Positions 34,970-44,283 of a stretch of 64,000 nucleotides of DNA are shown here, piece after piece. The notes beneath the pieces are model-generated. The model saw only the letters and a program-made list of their open reading frames with translations, had not been told where the DNA came from and searched no databases. The DNA is taken from the NCBI GenBank assembly GCA_041521345.1, contig JBGOHB010000001.1. The stretch is one strand, 5' to 3'. How positions within the stretch are numbered: the stretch's first letter is position 1; each line of letters starts with the position of its first letter. Source of the DNA: Virgibacillus_N oceani_A. Lineage in GTDB: Bacteria > Bacillota > Bacilli > Bacillales > Amphibacillaceae. Both the position numbers and the translations under genes were made by a program.

Positions 34970-36631
34970 TTATTCAACTGAAAATATATACGAATAGATT
35001 GGCTGGGCTCCATTGTGTATTTCTACTTCTATGTCTTCATAATTTTCTTCGACATAAGCAGCGAGTTCATTCACTTCTTTTTCTTCCACATCCTCACCAT
35101 ATAAAATAGTAAGGATTTCATCGCCATCTGTGATCATTTTACTTAAAAGTAATTTAACGGATTCCTGCTTATCCTGGTGTGTAGCTTTAATATCTCCATC
35201 CATAATACCCATAAAGTTGCCTTCTTTAATCAGCATGCCATCGATCTGGGTGTCACGAACTGCATATGTTACTTGTCCTGTCTTTACCTGTTGGCGTGCT
35301 TCGTCCATTTCGCTCCCGTTTGATTCCAAGTTGGCTTCTGGATGAAAAGCAAACATGGCACTTATCCCTTGTGGTATAGATGTAGTAGGGACAACCTTTA
35401 CATTCTCTTCTGCCAGATCCGCAGCCTGTTCTGCTGCCATAACTATATTTTTGTTGTTAGGGAGGATAATCACATTTTTTGCATTAACTTCTTTTATTGC
35501 ATCAGCAATATCCTGAGTACTTGGGTTCATGGTTTGTCCGCCTTCAATAACCTTTGATGTTCCAAGACTTTCAAACAGTTCTTTCAACCCTTTTCCCATA
35601 GCAACAGTTATAATTCCATATTCTGCTTTTTCTTTCGGTTTTTCTTCTTGTTTATTATCACCGACAAGTGCAGTATGCTGCTGCCGCATGTTTTCTATCT
35701 TCATATTGATCAAGCTTCCATAGCGCTGACCTAGTGTCATGCAGGTGCCTGGATACTCCGCATGGATATGAACTTTAACTAGTTCATCATCCGAAACCAC
35801 TAATAAAGAATCCCCATGTTCACTTAATTCTTGACGAAAAGCATCTTCATCAAAGGAATTTTCACTTATTTTATCATCTTCAAATTTTACCATGAATTCA
35901 GTACAATATCCAAATTCAATCTCTGATGTATCCATAAAATCCTGTGTAACTTTATGATGTTCTGCGTTAATCATTTCCTCCATGGCAATTCCGTCGGTTT
36001 CTTCTGGCAGTGCTTCACCTTTTAACGCAGCTGCGAAGCCTTCATAAATAGTAACTAGACCTTGTCCCCCTGAATCGACTACGCCTACCTCTTTTAAAAC
36101 CGGCAAAAGATCGGGAGTACGTTTCAAAGAAGCCTTTGCTCCTTTTATGACTTTATCGATAAGTACAATAATATCTTCTTCTGTTTCCGCTATTTTGACT
36201 GCTTCGTTTGCAGCATCTTTTGCAACGGTTAAAATGGTACCTTCTACAGGCTTCATTACGGCTTTATATGCCGTTGTTACACCATTTTCCAAAGCCGCTG
36301 CTATATCCTTTGTATTAACGTAGGACTTATTTGCGAGTCCTTTTGAAAACCCTCGGAAAATTTGCGACAGAATTACCCCTGAGTTGCCTCTCGCACCCAT
36401 AAGCAGCCCCTTGGCAAAGGCATCAGCAACTTTGGATATATCATCACTTTCCTGTTTTTTTATTTCGTTTACACCTGAAGTTATTGTTAGATTCATGTTT
36501 GTTCCTGTGTCCCCGTCAGGCACCGGAAAAACATTAAGTGCGTCTATTTTCTTGGCGTTGGCCGATAAATGGTGTGCTCCGAGCTGAACCATTTGGGCAA
36601 ACCTGACGCCATCTAATTCATGTACGTTCAC
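34970..36631 (-). CDS. fakA: Fatty acid kinase subunit FakA (YloV, DAK-like)
   Basis: Phosphorylates fatty acids bound to a FakB (DegV-type) partner; characterised in S. aureus. The 553-residue protein has an N-terminal DhaL ATP-binding domain (about 1-200) with NVFPVPDGDTGTNMNLT and LMGARGNSGVILSQIFRG, a middle domain, and a C-terminal domain with VIILPNNKNIVMAAEQAADL and VVPTTSIPQGISAM. It follows yloU by 37 nt. Older annotation calls the family dihydroxyacetone kinase-like; the fatty acid role is inferred from family. Confidence 0.93.
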   Translation of the reverse strand: MNVHELDGVRFAQMVQLGAHHLSANAKKIDALNVFPVPDGDTGTNMNLTITSGVNEIKKQESDDISKVADAFAKGLLMGARGNSGVILSQIFRGFSKGLANKSYVNTKDIAAALENGVTTAYKAVMKPVEGTILTVAKDAANEAVKIAETEEDIIVLIDKVIKGAKASLKRTPDLLPVLKEVGVVDSGGQGLVTIYEGFAAALKGEALPEETDGIAMEEMINAEHHKVTQDFMDTSEIEFGYCTEFMVKFEDDKISENSFDEDAFRQELSEHGDSLLVVSDDELVKVHIHAEYPGTCMTLGQRYGSLINMKIENMRQQHTALVGDNKQEEKPKEKAEYGIITVAMGKGLKELFESLGTSKVIEGGQTMNPSTQDIADAIKEVNAKNVIILPNNKNIVMAAEQAADLAEENVKVVPTTSIPQGISAMFAFHPEANLESNGSEMDEARQQVKTGQVTYAVRDTQIDGMLIKEGNFMGIMDGDIKATHQDKQESVKLLLSKMITDGDEILTILYGEDVEEKEVNELAAYVEENYEDIEVEIHNGAQPIYSYIFSVE

Positions 36632-36668
36632 TATTCTTCCTCCTCCATAGCTAAAGCAAATAGCAAAA

Positions 36669-37031
36669 TCAGTCTTTTGCTACACGTACCCCTTGGATAT
36701 ATATATTTACAGAGTCAATGGACAACCCGAGTGACTGGCTAAGTGTATATTTAACCTGCGATTGTACATTATGGGCAACTTCCGATATTTTTGTTCCGTA
36801 GCTAACAATTATGTACATATCTATATGTAACTTTTCATCTTCCTGACGAACAACAATCCCTTTAGAAAAGTTTTCTTTCCGGAGAATTTCCGCAATGCCG
36901 TCTCTTATTTGGCTTTTTGAAGCCATACCTACAATGCCGTAACATTCCACGGCAGCACCGCCAGCTATTGTTGCAATAACATCATTCGTTATTGTTACAT
37001 GGCCGTCATTTGTATTAAGTTCAATGGACAT
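36669..37031 (-). CDS. yloU: Asp23/Gls24 family protein YloU
   Basis: 120 residues of the Asp23 family: GHVTITNDVIATIAGGAAVECYGIVGMASK near the start and VRQEDEKLHIDMYIIVSYGTKISEVAHNVQSQV in the middle. Members associate with the membrane or stress envelope; the exact role of YloU is unknown. It is the first gene of the yloU-fakA pair and is divergent from rpmB. Confidence 0.95.
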   Translation of the reverse strand: MSIELNTNDGHVTITNDVIATIAGGAAVECYGIVGMASKSQIRDGIAEILRKENFSKGIVVRQEDEKLHIDMYIIVSYGTKISEVAHNVQSQVKYTLSQSLGLSIDSVNIYIQGVRVAKD

Positions 37032-37310
37032 AATGCTCCCCCTTTTAAAACGTTCCCATTATATAAGCATATTTTACTACATATCGATGATGAATAAAAG
37101 CAGACTTCTTATTTTAGATAAAATTCCCTTATTACAATGGACGATTTTTCTTGTTCTGTCAAGTGTTTTTTCTTTATATCAGACTGCCAAAACTTGATAT
37201 TATAAGAGCCGCAGAACTGGATGTATTAATCTTCTGATTTAGAAAGACAACTGTTTTTTTACTCTTGATAAAACTTTAAAGTAACCATCCAAACGCATCT
37301 TTAAAATCAA

Positions 37311-37339
37311 TTGCATTATTCATTTACTTGTGGTAAATT
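37311..37339 (+). promoter_or_regulatory. Candidate promoter of rpmB
   Basis: TTGCAT, 17-nt spacer, TAAATT with an extended TGG just before the -10. It lies in a 350-nt gap (37032-37381) between divergent yloU and rpmB that encodes nothing else I can see. Confidence 0.45.
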
Positions 37340-37381
37340 ATATAAGTATGAATTGACACATGGTAGATTAGGAGGGATAAC

Positions 37382-37570
37382 ATGGCTAGAAAATGTGTTA
37401 TTACCGGACGGCAGACCCGCAGTGGAAACAAACGCTCACATGCTATGAACGCAAACAAACGTAATTGGAAAGCAAATGTTCAAAAAGTGCGAATTATGGT
37501 AGATGGAAAACCAAAAAAAGTTTACGTATCTGCACGTGCACTTAAATCTGGTAAAGTAGAGCGAGTATAA
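37382..37570 (+). CDS. rpmB: 50S ribosomal protein L28
   Basis: 62-residue L28, MARKCVITGRQTRSGNKRSHAMNANKR. It has AGGAGG about 8 nt before the ATG. As in B. subtilis it is transcribed opposite to its neighbours and faces spoVM across a terminator. Only one cysteine (C5) is present, so it is the non-zinc type. Confidence 0.99.
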   Translation: MARKCVITGRQTRSGNKRSHAMNANKRNWKANVQKVRIMVDGKPKKVYVSARALKSGKVERV

Positions 37571-37640
37571 TTATCAAGCGTCCGTACAGATTATAAATGA
37601 ATATGACGTTTATAATAAAAGTATAGAGCTTTGTATTACA

Positions 37641-37671
37641 AATAGTCACCTGTAAATCACAGGTGACTATT
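37641..37671 (+). terminator. Terminator of rpmB
   Basis: Perfect 13-bp stem AATAGTCACCTGT / ACAGGTGACTATT, 5-nt loop, followed by TATTCGTTTTTTT. Confidence 0.92.
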
Positions 37672-37714
37672 ATTCGTTTTTTTAACTTTCTCTATTTTAA
37701 TTTCATTCCAACAA

Positions 37715-37747
37715 AAAAGCTTCCGCCAAATAAATTGACAAAAGCTC
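37715..37747 (-). terminator. Probable terminator of spoVM
   Basis: Minus-strand hairpin AGCTTTTGTC / GGCGGAAGCT (several G-U pairs) followed by TTTTTTG, directly after the spoVM stop. Confidence 0.6.
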
Positions 37748-37753
37748 AAAAAA

Positions 37754-37837
37754 TTATTTTTCTTTTTTAAAAACACCGATAATTACCCTGACAAATCCGC
37801 CGATTACTTTTGGAAGCCTAATGGTATAAAACTTCAT
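37754..37837 (-). CDS. spoVM: Stage V sporulation protein SpoVM
   Basis: A 27-residue gene too short for ordinary gene calling. It reads MKFYTIRLPKVIGGFVR and onward, ending in VFKKEK, with GGAGG 8 nt before the ATG. B. subtilis SpoVM begins MKFYTIKLPKFLGGIVR; the proline at position 9 and the amphipathic basic/hydrophobic helix are kept. SpoVM sits on the outer forespore membrane, prefers convex curvature and anchors SpoIVA at the start of coat assembly. Its place between rpmB and thiN is conserved. Presence shows an endospore-forming organism. Confidence 0.96.
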   Translation of the reverse strand: MKFYTIRLPKVIGGFVRVIIGVFKKEK

Positions 37838-37875
37838 GAGTTCTTCCTCCTCTTTTAACAAACAAAGCTTATCCT

Positions 37876-38523
37876 TTAAATTTCATCTCGACTCTTTATT
37901 AATAATAATATGCCTTCACTAAAGGAAAAAGTACCATTTTTTTTAATAAGCTTGTTTGATATACAAAGAGTTGACCCCCAAGAGATATGCTGATTTGATA
38001 AAGGGTAATAAAAACCTTTTAACGTAAGCGCCTCTACATGCTTACTGAATGGAATAAAAGAAATATAGGGATAATGATCATCCTGCGTAATTTGATATGT
38101 TCCGGGAAAGGTCAATTCCAAATAATTATTATCGTTAACAATCATTCCCTGAACTCCTTTTGCTGCAATAGAATACAACAATTGGATGTTCGAAAGTTCA
38201 TGATCAAGTCTCCCGCCTGTTACCCCAAATAAATAAACCCGATCTGCTTCCAAATCCATCGCTTTCATCAACGCGATTTCCAAATCAGTTTCTGACTTTT
38301 CTGATGGGTATTCTTTCAAGGAGATGGCATATTCCTGAATTAACCTTTTTTCTGTATCATTTATCGAGTCAAAATCACCAACAGCATAATCAAGCTGAAT
38401 TTGCTCATTAATTAATGTTAATGCTCCCCTGTCGGCGCCAATCCATATATCTATCTCTTTTTTATACATCGATAAATCCTTTAATGCATCAGGAGCGCTT
38501 CCCATTATTCCTACAGATAGCAT
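37876..38523 (-). CDS. thiN: Thiamine pyrophosphokinase
   Basis: Makes thiamine diphosphate from thiamine. The 215-residue product has the N-terminal IGADRGALTLI and DYAVGDFDSI motifs, YPSEKSETDLEIALMKA, and GVTGGRLDHELSNIQLL, all signatures of the TPK catalytic domain, and a C-terminal beta-sandwich (about 140-210) that binds thiamine. It follows rpe by 8 nt. Confidence 0.96.
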   Translation of the reverse strand: MLSVGIMGSAPDALKDLSMYKKEIDIWIGADRGALTLINEQIQLDYAVGDFDSINDTEKRLIQEYAISLKEYPSEKSETDLEIALMKAMDLEADRVYLFGVTGGRLDHELSNIQLLYSIAAKGVQGMIVNDNNYLELTFPGTYQITQDDHYPYISFIPFSKHVEALTLKGFYYPLSNQHISWGSTLCISNKLIKKNGTFSFSEGILLLIKSRDEI

Positions 38524-38531
38524 ATCGCTTA

Positions 38532-39191
38532 CTACTTCCCTTCTGCTGCTTCACGGATGACATTTATTGCGGCTTTTCTGTCATCATGTTTAAAAACCGC
38601 GCTCCCTGCTACTAAAACATCTGCCCCTGCATCTGTACACTGTTTGGCTGTATCTTTATTTACTCCGCCATCTACTTCAATTTCAAACAGTAAACCCATT
38701 TCCTTTCTCCATGCAGCAATCTGCTCTATTTTTTCAACACAGTTTTCGATAAATTCCTGACCGCCAAAACCGGGATTAACCGTCATAACAAGCACAAGGT
38801 CTATATCTGGCAATATTGTGCGCAATACTTCTGCCGGGGTGGCTGGATTGATCACAACGCCTGTTTTTTTCCCTTGATCTTTTATCAGCTGAATTGTCCG
38901 GTGCAGATGAACGCATGCTTCCTGATGAACGGTAATGATATCTGCTCCTGCAGATGCAAAAGCCGGAATATAATCATTCGGATTTTCAATCATTAGATGA
39001 ACATCCAAAGGGAGGGACGTGATAGGTTTAATCGCTTCAACAATTAATGGACCAATCGTTATATTTGGTACAAAATGTCCGTCCATCACATCAACATGGA
39101 TGTAGTCTGCTCCCCCTTTTTCAACACCAGCAATTTCCTCTCCAAGTTTTGAAAAGTCTGCTGACAATATGGATGGCGCTATTTTAGTCAT
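38532..39191 (-). CDS. rpe: Ribulose-phosphate 3-epimerase
   Basis: Pentose phosphate pathway TIM barrel enzyme. The start at 39191 (MTKIAPSILSADF) has GAGGT about 9 nt upstream and matches the family start; the ORF extends 13 codons further into rsgA. 219 residues. Metal-binding and active-site motifs: SILSADFSKLGEE, HVDVMDGHFVPN, VHLMIENP, VMTVNPGFGGQ and EVDGGVNKDTA. Confidence 0.98.
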   Translation of the reverse strand: MTKIAPSILSADFSKLGEEIAGVEKGGADYIHVDVMDGHFVPNITIGPLIVEAIKPITSLPLDVHLMIENPNDYIPAFASAGADIITVHQEACVHLHRTIQLIKDQGKKTGVVINPATPAEVLRTILPDIDLVLVMTVNPGFGGQEFIENCVEKIEQIAAWRKEMGLLFEIEVDGGVNKDTAKQCTDAGADVLVAGSAVFKHDDRKAAINVIREAAEGK

Positions 39192-39195
39192 ATCT

Positions 39196-40077
39196 TCAAT
39201 ACCTCGGCTTTCTTTGTTGTATTTCTTCATAAAAACTTAAATAGTGTTCATATCGATATAAAGCAATTTCACCGTCCGTTACGGCTTCCTTCACTGCACA
39301 TTTGGGTTCCTTGTTATGAGAACATCCCCGGAATTTGCAATGATCACTTCTTTCCCTTATTTCCGGAAAACAGTCTGCAAGTTCCTCCAATGCTACCTCG
39401 GCAAAATCTAGAGAACTGAACCCAGGCGTGTCCCCTACAAGCCCATTGTTTACTTCAAGCAGTTCTACATGCCTTGTAGTATGTTTCCCCCGGCCAAGAC
39501 TTTTGGAAATTTCCCCGGTCGGCAAAACTAATGATGGTTCTAAAGCGTTTAACAGTGAAGATTTTCCAACACCGGACTGGCCAGCGATTACGCTAACCCT
39601 GCCGGAAAAATAGTCTTTAAATTTTATTGCCTCCTTTACATCTTTAGTCGAAATTAACTCTACGTCATACCCGATCATTTCATAGTCTTCCTGATATTTT
39701 TTTAATTTTTCCTTTATAGATGAGGAAGCCAAGTCCATTTTAGTAATAAAGATAATCGGGTTAATATCCTTGGATTCAATCAAAACAAGAAACCTATCCA
39801 GTAACCTGGGATTAAAATCAGGCTTTACAGCAGCGTTGACAATGATTGCCTGATTGATATTCGCGACAGGGGGCCGGACTAATTGATTTTCTCGTTCTTC
39901 TATTTCGATAATGTACCCTTCACTTTCATCACTAATATCAAATTTGACAAAATCGCCAACTAAAGGGGAAATTTTTTGATTGCGGAAAACTCCCCTGCCT
40001 CTGCATTGATACAGCTTATCGCCTGCTTTCACATAATAAAATCCGCTTAATGCTTTCACTATTCTTCCTTCTGCCAT
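39196..40077 (-). CDS. rsgA: Ribosome small-subunit GTPase RsgA (CpgA)
   Basis: Circularly permuted GTPase that checks 30S assembly. 293 residues: N-terminal OB domain (about 1-65), G4 in IFITKMDLA (about 108), G1 GQSGVGKSSLLN, G3 in VGDTPGFSSL, and a C-terminal zinc domain with HCKFRGCSHNKEPKCAV (Cys-His ligands). In B. subtilis it is a substrate of the neighbouring kinase PrkC. It lies adjacent to prkC with no gap. Confidence 0.98.
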   Translation of the reverse strand: MAEGRIVKALSGFYYVKAGDKLYQCRGRGVFRNQKISPLVGDFVKFDISDESEGYIIEIEERENQLVRPPVANINQAIIVNAAVKPDFNPRLLDRFLVLIESKDINPIIFITKMDLASSSIKEKLKKYQEDYEMIGYDVELISTKDVKEAIKFKDYFSGRVSVIAGQSGVGKSSLLNALEPSLVLPTGEISKSLGRGKHTTRHVELLEVNNGLVGDTPGFSSLDFAEVALEELADCFPEIRERSDHCKFRGCSHNKEPKCAVKEAVTDGEIALYRYEHYLSFYEEIQQRKPRY

Positions 40078-42102
40078 TTATCCACCTTCCTCATAGGAAA
40101 TTGTTTCATTGAATACGACATCGTCACCAAGCATGATGATATATTCACCTTCATCCCCTGGTGCGATTGTTAAAGCAAATTCAAATGGCGTATCCTCGGT
40201 AATGGCTTCTTCGATATATACTTCTGATAAATCATTATTCATATCACTGATATACACCCGGACTGTTTCCTCTTCAATTTCTTCGTCGGGCTCAAAAGGT
40301 ACAGTATAATTTACAGCATGGGACACTGGCGGTAATTCTTCCGGCCCGATGGAAATATAGACATCAACTGTGGAACCCTCTTCCAGTTCCGTATTTGCAG
40401 CTGGCTCCTGTCTTGTTACTTCCCCTTCAGGTGAATCAGAATTTTCTTCGTGCAAATTCATTACCAGATTGTTTTCTTCCAAATAATCCCTTGCTTCCTG
40501 TTCCGTTACTCCTCTTAAATTACTTAAACTGACTAGATCCGGCCCTTCACTAACCTCAAAAATAACCCTTGTTTCACTTGGGACAACATCCGTGTTTGGA
40601 TTAGGCTGAATTTGTGTAATAATTTCGCCGACCGGTCGGTCTGAAAACTCTTCATAGGCAATTACTTCAAACCCTTCGTCTTCCAAAAGCCTTCTCACTT
40701 GAGAATAATCCCTGCCGACATAATCAGAAAAATTAACCGTTTCTTTTCCCCTGCTTACATAAAGTGTTATGGTTGTGTTTTCCTTCACTGTCCTTCCTGC
40801 CCTCGGCTCAGACCTTGTTACCAACCCTTCCTCTATGTCTTCCGAGAAAATCAATTCTTCTTCTGCCATCAGGTTATGCATTTCCAGTTCCTCTACAGCT
40901 TCATCATACTCCATTTCTGAAACATCAGGTACCGTCACATCCTGTGGCTGTAAAATACCAGGAATGATAAATAAAGCAGCTGCCCCCGATGCAAGTAAAA
41001 TAAACAGGACCAGAAAGATGATCCATTTCTTCTTTCCCTTTTTCTTTTTCTTTTTATTTTTATTTTTTTTCCCTTTTTTCTTTTTTGCAGGAGCTCCTCC
41101 AGCTTTTTCTATCGTTTCCTCATTTTCAGTTCCCTCGTTAAGATTTTTTGTTGTGCCATTTGAGTGATGGACAATTGTATCCTGATTGGCATCCTGAATA
41201 TGATTATCCGTAATAATGGGAATTGCTTTAGTTTCCTCTCCGGCTTCAACCGGCGGTGTATATACTTCTTCATTTATTTTATCCGGATCCATTGCTGTCT
41301 TCAGTACTTGTTCAAGTTCGACCACCGTTTCATACCGATGAAAAGGGTCCTTTGCAGTTGCCTTTAATACAATGTTTTCCACACTCTGCGGTATATCCTG
41401 ATTAAATCTGCGGACAGAAGGAGTATCATTTTGCAAATGCTTTAATGCTATCGAAACAGGAGATTCCCCGGAAAAAGGAAGCCTGCCCGTTAATAGTTCA
41501 AACAATACAATCCCGATCGAATAAATATCTGATTTCTTTGTCGCCATTCCTCCTCTGGCCTGCTCCGGTGATAAATAATGAACAGAACCAAGAATCGAAT
41601 TCGTTTGTGTTAATGAAGTTGCACTTAATGCCATGGCTATTCCAAAATCCGTTACCTTCACCTGACCATGGGAATCCATTAAAATATTTTGCGGCTTAAT
41701 ATCCCGATGGACAATCCCATTTGCGTGTGCATGTGTAATTGCAGCAGTAATCTGCTTCATAATATCAAGTGCTTCATGATCCTTGAGTGGACCTCGTTGT
41801 AATATGTATTCTTTTAGTGTCATTCCATCCACATATTCCATCACCATGAATAAAATATGTTCTTCTTCCCCAACGTCATAGATATTAACGATATTTGGAT
41901 GGGACAGGCTTGTGGCAGATTGTGCTTCCCTGTCAAATCTGGCAATAAACTCCTCATCATTGGCATATTCCAAGCGAAGAACTTTAATGGCGACCTCCCG
42001 ATCCAATATGATATCCTTGGCTAAGTATACGTTAGCCATTCCACCTCCGCCGATAGTCTCCTTAATTTGATACCGTTCATTTAACAGGCGGCCATTCAGC
42101 AT
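40078..42102 (-). CDS. prkC: Serine/threonine protein kinase PrkC with PASTA domains
   Basis: Membrane eukaryotic-type kinase that senses muropeptides and controls wall growth and spore germination. 674 residues. The kinase domain (about 10-270) has GGGGMANVY, catalytic K40, HRDIKPQN (D134) and DFG (152-154). A lysine tract at about 340-359 precedes one membrane span (360-381). Outside are three PASTA repeats (about 386-590) and a further domain; the ectodomain is strongly acidic. It overlaps prpC by 7 nt. Confidence 0.98.
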   Translation of the reverse strand: MLNGRLLNERYQIKETIGGGGMANVYLAKDIILDREVAIKVLRLEYANDEEFIARFDREAQSATSLSHPNIVNIYDVGEEEHILFMVMEYVDGMTLKEYILQRGPLKDHEALDIMKQITAAITHAHANGIVHRDIKPQNILMDSHGQVKVTDFGIAMALSATSLTQTNSILGSVHYLSPEQARGGMATKKSDIYSIGIVLFELLTGRLPFSGESPVSIALKHLQNDTPSVRRFNQDIPQSVENIVLKATAKDPFHRYETVVELEQVLKTAMDPDKINEEVYTPPVEAGEETKAIPIITDNHIQDANQDTIVHHSNGTTKNLNEGTENEETIEKAGGAPAKKKKGKKNKNKKKKKKGKKKWIIFLVLFILLASGAAALFIIPGILQPQDVTVPDVSEMEYDEAVEELEMHNLMAEEELIFSEDIEEGLVTRSEPRAGRTVKENTTITLYVSRGKETVNFSDYVGRDYSQVRRLLEDEGFEVIAYEEFSDRPVGEIITQIQPNPNTDVVPSETRVIFEVSEGPDLVSLSNLRGVTEQEARDYLEENNLVMNLHEENSDSPEGEVTRQEPAANTELEEGSTVDVYISIGPEELPPVSHAVNYTVPFEPDEEIEEETVRVYISDMNNDLSEVYIEEAITEDTPFEFALTIAPGDEGEYIIMLGDDVVFNETISYEEGG

Positions 42103-42857
42103 GCATTCTCACCCACTTTCGATGAAGAATTATAATGGATGATAATAAGCGATATATTATCCTCTCCACCCCTGTCATTTGCCAACTGAATCATCTCTTC
42201 CCCTATTTCCTGTAAATTTTTTTCAGCGGAAATTAATTTCTTCAGTTCCTCATCGGACACTTTATTTGTTAGCCCATCAGAACATAATAAAAGTTTATTT
42301 CCTGGTTCCCAGCTCATTGATTCCAAATCAGGCGTAATATGTTCCTCTGTCCCAAGTGCTTTTAAAAGGACGTTTTTTCTTGGATGCTGTTCGGCATCAT
42401 CTTTGGAAATCTGACCGGACCGCACTAGTTCATTTACCAATGAATGGTCTTCTGTTACTTGATTAAACCGTGTTCCGCTTTGCATATAGCAGCGGCTATC
42501 ACCAATATGCGCTATTGTAACAAATTCTTCGGTACAAATGGCAATGACAGCGGTAGTCCCCATGCCCTGGAATTCTTTTTTTTGAAAACCATGGGAATAA
42601 ATCGAATGGTTTATCTCTGATATGACTGTGGAAAGCCAGCTTTCTGTTTCTTCCGGTGAATGCAGTTTTTCCTGTTGCTTCCAATGCTCCTCAATTAAAG
42701 AAATTGCCATTTGACTGGCAACATCACCTGCCTGGTGACCTCCCATCCCATCAGCAATAATGGCCAGAAATTGCTCCGAAAGATTATAATAAACGCCGCC
42801 TGCATCTTCATTGTGACTTCGCACTTTACCCTGATCAGTTAAAAATTGACCTTTCAT
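42096..42857 (-). CDS. prpC: PP2C-type protein phosphatase PrpC
   Basis: Cognate phosphatase of PrkC. 253 residues with the PP2C motifs RSHNEDA (about 13-19), IIADGMGGHQAGD (metal-binding aspartate), GTTAVIA, HIGDSRCYM, TEDHSLVNEL, LLCSDGLTNKV and GGEDNISLI. It overlaps prkC. Upstream, the usual rlmN gene is missing: rsmB ends only about 75 nt away. Confidence 0.98.
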   Translation of the reverse strand: MKGQFLTDQGKVRSHNEDAGGVYYNLSEQFLAIIADGMGGHQAGDVASQMAISLIEEHWKQQEKLHSPEETESWLSTVISEINHSIYSHGFQKKEFQGMGTTAVIAICTEEFVTIAHIGDSRCYMQSGTRFNQVTEDHSLVNELVRSGQISKDDAEQHPRKNVLLKALGTEEHITPDLESMSWEPGNKLLLCSDGLTNKVSDEELKKLISAEKNLQEIGEEMIQLANDRGGEDNISLIIIHYNSSSKVGENAC

Positions 42858-42933
42858 CCTTTCACCCCTTTTTCACGACACGTACACTTTCTCTAAATTA
42901 TGACATAATATTGTCCCAAAAAGAACAATATAA

Positions 42934-44283
42934 TTAATTTTTTCTTGAAAATCGCGTAAGAAAGAAGCCATCTGTATCAAATAACTGAGGAAATAATTGC
43001 AGTCCGTAGTCTGATATCCCAATAGACGTTTGCAGCATGGAAGGCAATTCCTCAAAAAAGCTTTCATCGATAATAAATCCCGTGTTATTCTCCAAAAATT
43101 TCTTCACTACTTCTTCATTTTCTTCTTTATCAACGGTACAAGTACTGTACACTAATAATCCGTCTTGCTTAAGCAATGGAGCCGCTTCTTCCAAAATATC
43201 CAGTTGAATCTCCGCAAGACGACGAATATCTTTTTCTTCCTTATGGTATTTTATTTCCGGTTTTCCGCGGATAACGCCAAGCCCCGAGCAAGGCGCATCA
43301 ACTAAAATACGATCGAAGCTCTTCTTTTGGTGCACTTCCTGCAGCTTTCTCGCATCCTTCGCTGCTGCATCTATTATATTTAATTGGAGTTCTTCCGCTT
43401 TCCGGTCAATTAAGTTTATTTTCTTTTTGTGCAGATCATAAGCATGGATTTTCCCTTTATCCCCCATTTTTTCTGCCATATGTGTAACTTTTCCTCCAGG
43501 GGCACTGCATGCATCAAGCACTTTCATATCCTGCGATAATTTAAGCATTTCTGCGACCAGCATGGAGCTTTGATCCTGTATCGTCAAAAACCCTTGTTTA
43601 AATAAACTACTATGTAAGATATTTCCTTTGTCTATGATCAGGCCCTGGTCGGAAAACGATGAAGGTCTTACCTGAAACTCTTGCTCTGCTAATTCATGAA
43701 TGGCTTCTTCTCGGCTTATTCTTAATGGCTGTACACGGACAGACAATGGTTTGTGTTCCGTATTTGCCCTGCACATCTCTCTTGTTGTTTCATAACCGTA
43801 AGCTTTTATCCAGCGCCTGACGAGCCATTCCGGATGGCTCGTCTCAACAGCAAGCCGCTTCGTGTCATCTTCTATTACATTGATCGAAGGAACGCCTTGT
43901 CGCTGTACTGCTCGCAATACACCATTGACCATGGAAGCAATGCCTTTATGTCCTCTTGATTTCGCAATTTCGACAGCCTCATGAATAATCGCGTGATCTG
44001 GTATTCGATCCAAGAAAACCATTTGATACAGTGACATCCTTAACAATATTCTCACCCATTGATCCAACTTTTTTTTCTTATTTACAAAATGTTCAAGATA
44101 ATAATCCAATCTTATTTTATGCTGCAGTGTTCCGTACACTATTTCTGTCAGTAATCCATGATCTTTAAGTGGAATATCACGCGTTTTTATTTCCTGATCA
44201 ATAAGGAGGTGGCTATATCCTGTATCCTTTTCAATTCGGATTAATATTTCCAGAATGCTGTTTCTTAAATCGTATTTTCCCAT
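42934..44283 (-). CDS. rsmB: 16S rRNA (cytosine-967-C5)-methyltransferase RsmB
   Basis: 449 residues. N-terminal NusB-like RNA-binding domain (about 1-140) and C-terminal SAM domain: LDACSAPGGKVTHMAEKM, VDAPCSGLGVIRGKPEIKYHK (catalytic PC motif) and YSTCTVDKEENEEVV (second cysteine). It is adjacent to the fmt stop, so the two are coupled. Confidence 0.98.
   Translation of the reverse strand: MGKYDLRNSILEILIRIEKDTGYSHLLIDQEIKTRDIPLKDHGLLTEIVYGTLQHKIRLDYYLEHFVNKKKKLDQWVRILLRMSLYQMVFLDRIPDHAIIHEAVEIAKSRGHKGIASMVNGVLRAVQRQGVPSINVIEDDTKRLAVETSHPEWLVRRWIKAYGYETTREMCRANTEHKPLSVRVQPLRISREEAIHELAEQEFQVRPSSFSDQGLIIDKGNILHSSLFKQGFLTIQDQSSMLVAEMLKLSQDMKVLDACSAPGGKVTHMAEKMGDKGKIHAYDLHKKKINLIDRKAEELQLNIIDAAAKDARKLQEVHQKKSFDRILVDAPCSGLGVIRGKPEIKYHKEEKDIRRLAEIQLDILEEAAPLLKQDGLLVYSTCTVDKEENEEVVKKFLENNTGFIIDESFFEELPSMLQTSIGISDYGLQLFPQLFDTDGFFLTRFSRKN

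Noticed and set aside
40769..41167. 132-codon plus-strand ORF opposite prkC
   Set aside because: Antisense to the lysine tract and PASTA region; its Phe-run is simply the complement of lysine codons.
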